Of a stretch of 64,000 nucleotides of DNA, positions 60,403-64,000 are shown piece by piece. Both the position numbers and the translations under genes were made by a program. Position 1 is the first letter of the stretch; each line of letters opens with the position of its first letter. Under the pieces are notes generated by a model. The model saw only the letters and a list, made by a program, of their open reading frames with translations. It did not search any database and was not told the origin of the DNA. Origin of the DNA: Leptodontidium sp. MPI-SDFR-AT-0119 (taxonomy: Eukaryota > Ascomycota > Leotiomycetes > Helotiales > Leptodontidiaceae); the NCBI GenBank assembly GCA_020726505.1, contig JAHLEZ010000031.1, forward strand, positions 496,001 to 560,000, written 5' to 3'.

Positions 60403-61999
60403 GCATTATAGCTTAAATCGAGTTTAAAGCTCGAGACTTTGGTACACCATATGCACTACCTTTCTTCCCAGGTACGTGGTATACTTACCAGAAGAAGAAG
60501 CCACGCTATGCAACGACCCAAATCTTAAGGCCGGTTGGAGTAGGTTTGCTAAGAATCGTAGTAATAAACTAACTACGACCGGTATAGCGTTGTACGGCCT
60601 CATCGACAGCAACTTATTAGCCAGGTTTCCAAAATCGTAGGTTCGTCTCTTGAATATATGTATTCAAAGGCTCGGTTTTGGCGTATAAGTGAGTATCCTC
60701 TTAATCAAATATACGAAATCATCGCCGAAGCTCTTAAAAGCAGTTTCTTGCAAAGATCCTGGATATCTTATGAAAGGGAGCAATGTCTTTAGTAGACTAG
60801 TAATCCTCGATCGAATTCAAAGGATATACTATTATATAGATATAAAAGGCAAAATACAAGTAAATTTCCTTCGCACAAGTAGATTCCTAGTTTGCGACTC
60901 GAGCTAGGAGTGGATTTTCATCCCTCTCAAAGGAATTAGTAGCAAAGACAATTGTATCGATAATATTAGTATTATAGTACTATAAAAAAAGGGGGTAATA
61001 AGGTCTTCCGGTAAATAATCCTTTAGCATATGCACTTCTAAGTCGAATTCGTCCAATTTCATAGGCTAGAAGTGCGTTCCTACTTTTAGTAAAGGCTTCA
61101 CTTTCGGCCAGAGAGTACCTGCGTCAGTTATATCTACGACAACCACTTCAAATATAATAGGTGTATATAAAAGTGGACTTTTTAGGTAGTAAACAAAGCT
61201 TTGTTAATGTTTAATAATGCCCCACACGGGCGCTAAAGATAGCCTGGAAATGCGGCCGCTCCAGCGCACGTGCGGCAGTAGAGGGGATAAGCTTTAATGT
61301 AGCCACTAACAGGGAGCTTTGCAGGGGAGTAAGACAGCTACAGGGCTTATTTACAGGCAGTGCGTAAATTACAGGACATATTTACAGCCCCCCCCCACTC
61401 TGAAAAACCAATAACTTTGACCGCGTGCTTCGTAGCTTTGATCCTGCGGGGCACCAGCCTCACGAATTTCTGGCCCTCACCAAAAAAGCTGAAAACGCCC
61501 CGAAATACTACACCTCAACAACGCCTTTAAATTAAAAGCTGTAAAAGTTAATTTAATTGTTACATGTTTAAATATTTATATATAAGGGCCTTTTGTACAT
61601 CGTTTTAATCGTAGTGTTATAAGGAGGGCCTGAATCGAGGGGTTTGCGGCTCTGCGAAGCGGCGAGGAAATGCCAACCAAGCCTTAGCAAAAATCGCGAG
61701 TTCTAGGAAATCAATTATTTCTTCCTATATAAAACGCTACACGATAAAGTAAAGACATAATGTTATTAAATTAACGTTAACTTATACGATTATCAACTTT
61801 TTATTTATTAATATATTACGTAGAGAGTGTAGTCCGAGGTCGTGATTTTGAGCTTTTGAACTTTTGGTGAGGCTCAGTAAAAAAAAGGCCGAAAAATTAT
61901 TGAAGCTTGTTATGGACATTGCTGCAAAGCGGAACCAGCGAAAGAAAAAATTGATCCTGAGTTTACGGGTATACAACACAACACACCAACTTCACAATA
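60403..61999. other. Unassigned, mixed-composition DNA
   Basis: No recognised protein on either strand. It contains a short inverted repeat (GCACTTCTA and TAGAAGTGC, 61031-61072), a C9 tract at about 61386, and a pair of weakly inverted blocks around cctcaccaaaa (about 61485 and, complemented, 61865) that could be eroded ends of a small DNA transposon. Moderately AT-rich, milder than the gypsy blocks. Confidence 0.4.
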
Positions 62000-62384
62000 A
62001 TGGATGGACCCCTTAAGCCCAAGAAACAGCGGAAGAACCCTCACGCGAAAGCTAAGGTGAAAGGTCCCGTTGCCGGCCCGCAAGGTCAAGTGTCATGGAG
62101 GTCGTCCCGCATGCCAACGCTGTGTCTCTACAGGCCGAGTATGGGACGGCTACGGGATATGGGGTGGGAGAGGAAACGGTTACGGCCAACGGGCCATTGG
62201 ATCAAAAGTCCGTAACTGCGTTGCGCGGCATGAAGTCCCTGTGTCCAACCCAACAATTGCGGTAAGCGAAGACGAGTATAGCTACTTCGAGTGGTTCACG
62301 CATCGAACAGTTATCAAGCTCCCTGGTCTCTTCGGCTCGTCATTAGAGCCTTCAACATTGAAGTCTTCTCTCGAATCAACAGAT
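62000..62384 (+). pseudogene. Zn2Cys6 transcription factor, N-terminal relic
   Basis: The frame from 62070 reads ARKVKCHGGRPACQRCVSTG and RVWDGYGIWGG, the second half of a fungal Zn(II)2Cys6 binuclear cluster (C-x2-C-x6-C-x5-12-C-x2-C-x6-8-C). The sixth Cys is Trp. The first two Cys fall in another frame (a CRxR word near 62070), so an indel has split the cluster. Linker sequence DEYSYFEWFTHRTVIKLPGL (about 62275-62330) matches the start of the fungal regulator middle-homology region, then similarity ends. Such proteins bind DNA as pathway regulators; this copy is dead. Confidence 0.65.
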
Positions 62385-62676
62385 GACTGGATCATTGAAA
62401 CCTTTGCCAGACTACATGTGCAGGCGCTTCTCCTTGGACAGGGCTCGCCAACGCTACCAATTCGGTCTCGGTGCTTCCGTTTTCGGTACTGATATTGAAC
62501 GATATCAGCGGATTGCGAGGAGAATTGACAGTGGTATAGTTTATATCAATTCAATTGCTGTCACGCTTCCTGAGCTGCCGTTTAGAGGTGTTAAGAAGTC
62601 TGGCTGAGGTCGTGAACTCTCGGAGCTTGGCATTGGAGAGTTTCTGAACAAAAAGTTAATCCGAGTTGCTACTTAG
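62385..62676 (+). pseudogene. Aldehyde dehydrogenase, C-terminal relic
   Basis: IIETFARLHVQA (about 62392) then, in a second frame, YQFGLGASVFGTDIERYQRI, ARRIDSGIVYINSIAV, ELPFRGVKKSG, a TGA (62605-62607), GRELSELGIGEFLNKKLIRV and a stop at 62676. This is the conserved ALDH C-terminus (E-T-F-x-P, G-L-x-A-S-V-F, P-F-x-G-x-K-x-S-G, GRE). One frameshift near 62440 and one nonsense codon at the aromatic position after K-x-S-G inactivate it. Closest in style to NAD(P)-dependent succinate-semialdehyde-type enzymes. About 90% of the gene is missing; it directly follows the regulator relic. Confidence 0.8.
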
Positions 62677-63413
62677 TGGAGTTACGTTTCCTGAGCTTGT
62701 GTTTTCTTGGCTGCCAAGTTTTGAGTTACTTTAATTATTTGTGTTTTGGGTTACGTGTTTTTGGACTGGCAAGGTTTAGTGGTTCAATTTGACTAGCTAC
62801 ATACGCCACGAATGAGGCAAAGTTACTTCGGTCAATCTTCTGGACATCTCATTTATCAAATATATGATAATAAGCACAATGTGCTCATAATAAAGAACTT
62901 AGGTTAGGTATACTGTGAATTCGCGCACATAGACAGGGTTGGCGTCGCCCAAGCCTCGATTCCCAGACCGCCTTCTGCTTTAATTCATCCCCCTTTCTTG
63001 GCCGCCATAAGAAGAAAGAGACGTTGATACGGCCTTAAAGCACTACAATTTAAGGGACATTCTAGTTTGAATATCTACTGAAATTTAGTATATATTCACA
63101 GTTTCTTGTTCCTCATATTCTTTGAAATTGTAGTACGACTAGAATCAGCGTTCCCACACCAAAATCATAGCGAAGCGTGAACCAACTTCACATGGCAATC
63201 AAATTGTCGAAGTTGAAGAAGATAATATTTGGGGGCTAAGCAAATAGGAAAAACGATAATAAAAGTAATAACCAAGAAATTTGAAAAAGCGACATGATCA
63301 AAACTGGCCCAATCGTGAATAATCCAAGAAGTGTTGAAGTCCAATTTCCTACTCGTCAAAAAAGGAGCTCGCTTCGCTCGGTAAGTGGTGAAGTACCTTT
63401 TCCCAACGTCCAC
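62677..63413. other. Intergenic / 3' flank
   Basis: GC about 40%; short open frames only. Probably downstream flank of the gene ending at 63414 plus eroded DNA. Confidence 0.5.
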
Positions 63414-64000
63414 TCAGTTCCTGACGTTCCTCAACATATCGAAAAAGCTGGCACGTCTACTGAGTCTCCTCCCAGTCTGCGCATTTCCTGTCTCGTTTCC
63501 ACTCTCGCTGCTTCCTGGAGTCCCAGAACCCGAACCCGAACCCGATGAGCTGCTCAACCTCCTCAACATATTTCTCCCATCATGTCCAACTTGTGCGATG
63601 GGGATAGGGCTGGCAGTTGGTTGGGCTGCTCCTGTAGTAGCCATCAAAGGAGGTGGTTGCGGCTGTTGTGGTCGTCGCTGTCTCGTCAAGTGGCTGAGAA
63701 GTGTGGATGCCGTGGAGGTGGATCTCACTGAAGCCCCTGAAATTGAGGAGGCGAGTGACCGGTAGCTTGGCGGGTTGCTGAAGGGGTTCTGGCCTGTACT
63801 TTGGGGTTGAGGCGAGGGCGAGGTAAAAGTTGAGCCACTGGCTGTGCTGCGTCCAGAGCTCGAGGCTGTGGAGGAGACATCGTCGCCGATGATGTCGATC
63901 CGATGCAGGGCTCGGGAACGGCGAGCGAAGCGGGTTATCTTGCTTGGGTTAGTATGAAGAGAGGAGAGAATCGAGCATGGAAGACTAACATAATTCTCTA
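63414..64000 (-). CDS. Ser-rich protein, C-terminal part (runs off the window)
   Basis: An uninterrupted minus-strand frame of 195 codons from the right edge to a stop at 63414. Low-complexity, disordered composition: Ser/Thr/Gly/Pro/Gln-rich, with VSSTASSSGRSTASGSTFTS, a QPQPPP run, an (SG)n stretch and TPGSSESGNETGN. Three basophilic kinase consensus sites RRxS occur (LRRLS, GRRLS, SRRAS), and the C-terminus is SFFDMLRNVRN. No domain is recognised. Normal base composition and third-position C/G preference support real coding; the start and any introns lie beyond the window. Function unknown. Confidence 0.65.
   Translation of the reverse strand, partial: ENYVSLPCSILSSLHTNPSKITRFARRSRALHRIDIIGDDVSSTASSSGRSTASGSTFTSPSPQPQSTGQNPFSNPPSYRSLASSISGASVRSTSTASTLLSHLTRQRRPQQPQPPPLMATTGAAQPTASPIPIAQVGHDGRNMLRRLSSSSGSGSGSGTPGSSESGNETGNAQTGRRLSRRASFFDMLRNVRN

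Overview
The window is filamentous-ascomycete DNA (Pezizomycotina; Eurotiomycete-like is an inference from gene structure and transposon types). Evidence: short 54-90 bp introns with GT..AG borders, a Zn2Cys6-type regulator relic, fungal gypsy, copia, hAT and RecQ-helicase elements, and the footprint of repeat-induced point mutation (RIP). In the repeats CpA/TpG are scarce and TpA abundant, in-frame stops are nearly all TAG/TAA at former Gln/Trp codons, and paralogous copies differ mostly by C/T and G/A transitions. About 80% of the window is dead transposon; unmutated, GC-normal DNA is confined to about 33.9-41.1 kb, about 61-64 kb and a few short late inserts. Layout: 1-1373, copia pol (minus). 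1374-6829, complete chromodomain gypsy A (minus) with 205-bp LTRs. 6830-14812, 5'-truncated gypsy B copy 1 (plus), which sits inside 14813-17654, 5'-truncated gypsy C copy 1, which itself cuts into 17655-21450, a RecQ-like helicase pseudogene (minus). 21628-33893 is a head-to-tail array of a second RecQ-helicase element (one 3'-truncated and two near-complete copies, about 5 kb period) whose copies are capped by a 209-bp repeat. 33894-38150 is an island of ordinary genes: a cupin protein (minus) and a carboxymuconolactone-decarboxylase-like protein (plus, four exons) diverging from one 580-bp intergenic region, then a SET-domain gene fragment. 38154-41150 is a nest of little-mutated transposons: a hAT transposase remnant, a copia 5' LTR and gag, and in that gag a 925-bp non-autonomous hAT element with near-perfect 8-bp target duplications. 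41151-42454 is a second, RIP-mutated hAT; 42455-47965 gypsy C copy 2; 47966-60402 full-length 12.4-kb gypsy B copy 2. 60403-61999 holds nothing recognised. 62000-62676 holds relics of a Zn2Cys6 regulator and of an aldehyde dehydrogenase, and 63414-64000 is the 3' end of a Ser-rich gene running off the window. Only three genes look intact (cupin, CMD-like, and the partial gene at the right edge). The rest is a nested-insertion record giving relative ages: RecQ relic older than gypsy C1, older than gypsy B1; hAT II older than C2, older than B2; SET gene older than hAT I, older than copia, older than the non-autonomous hAT.
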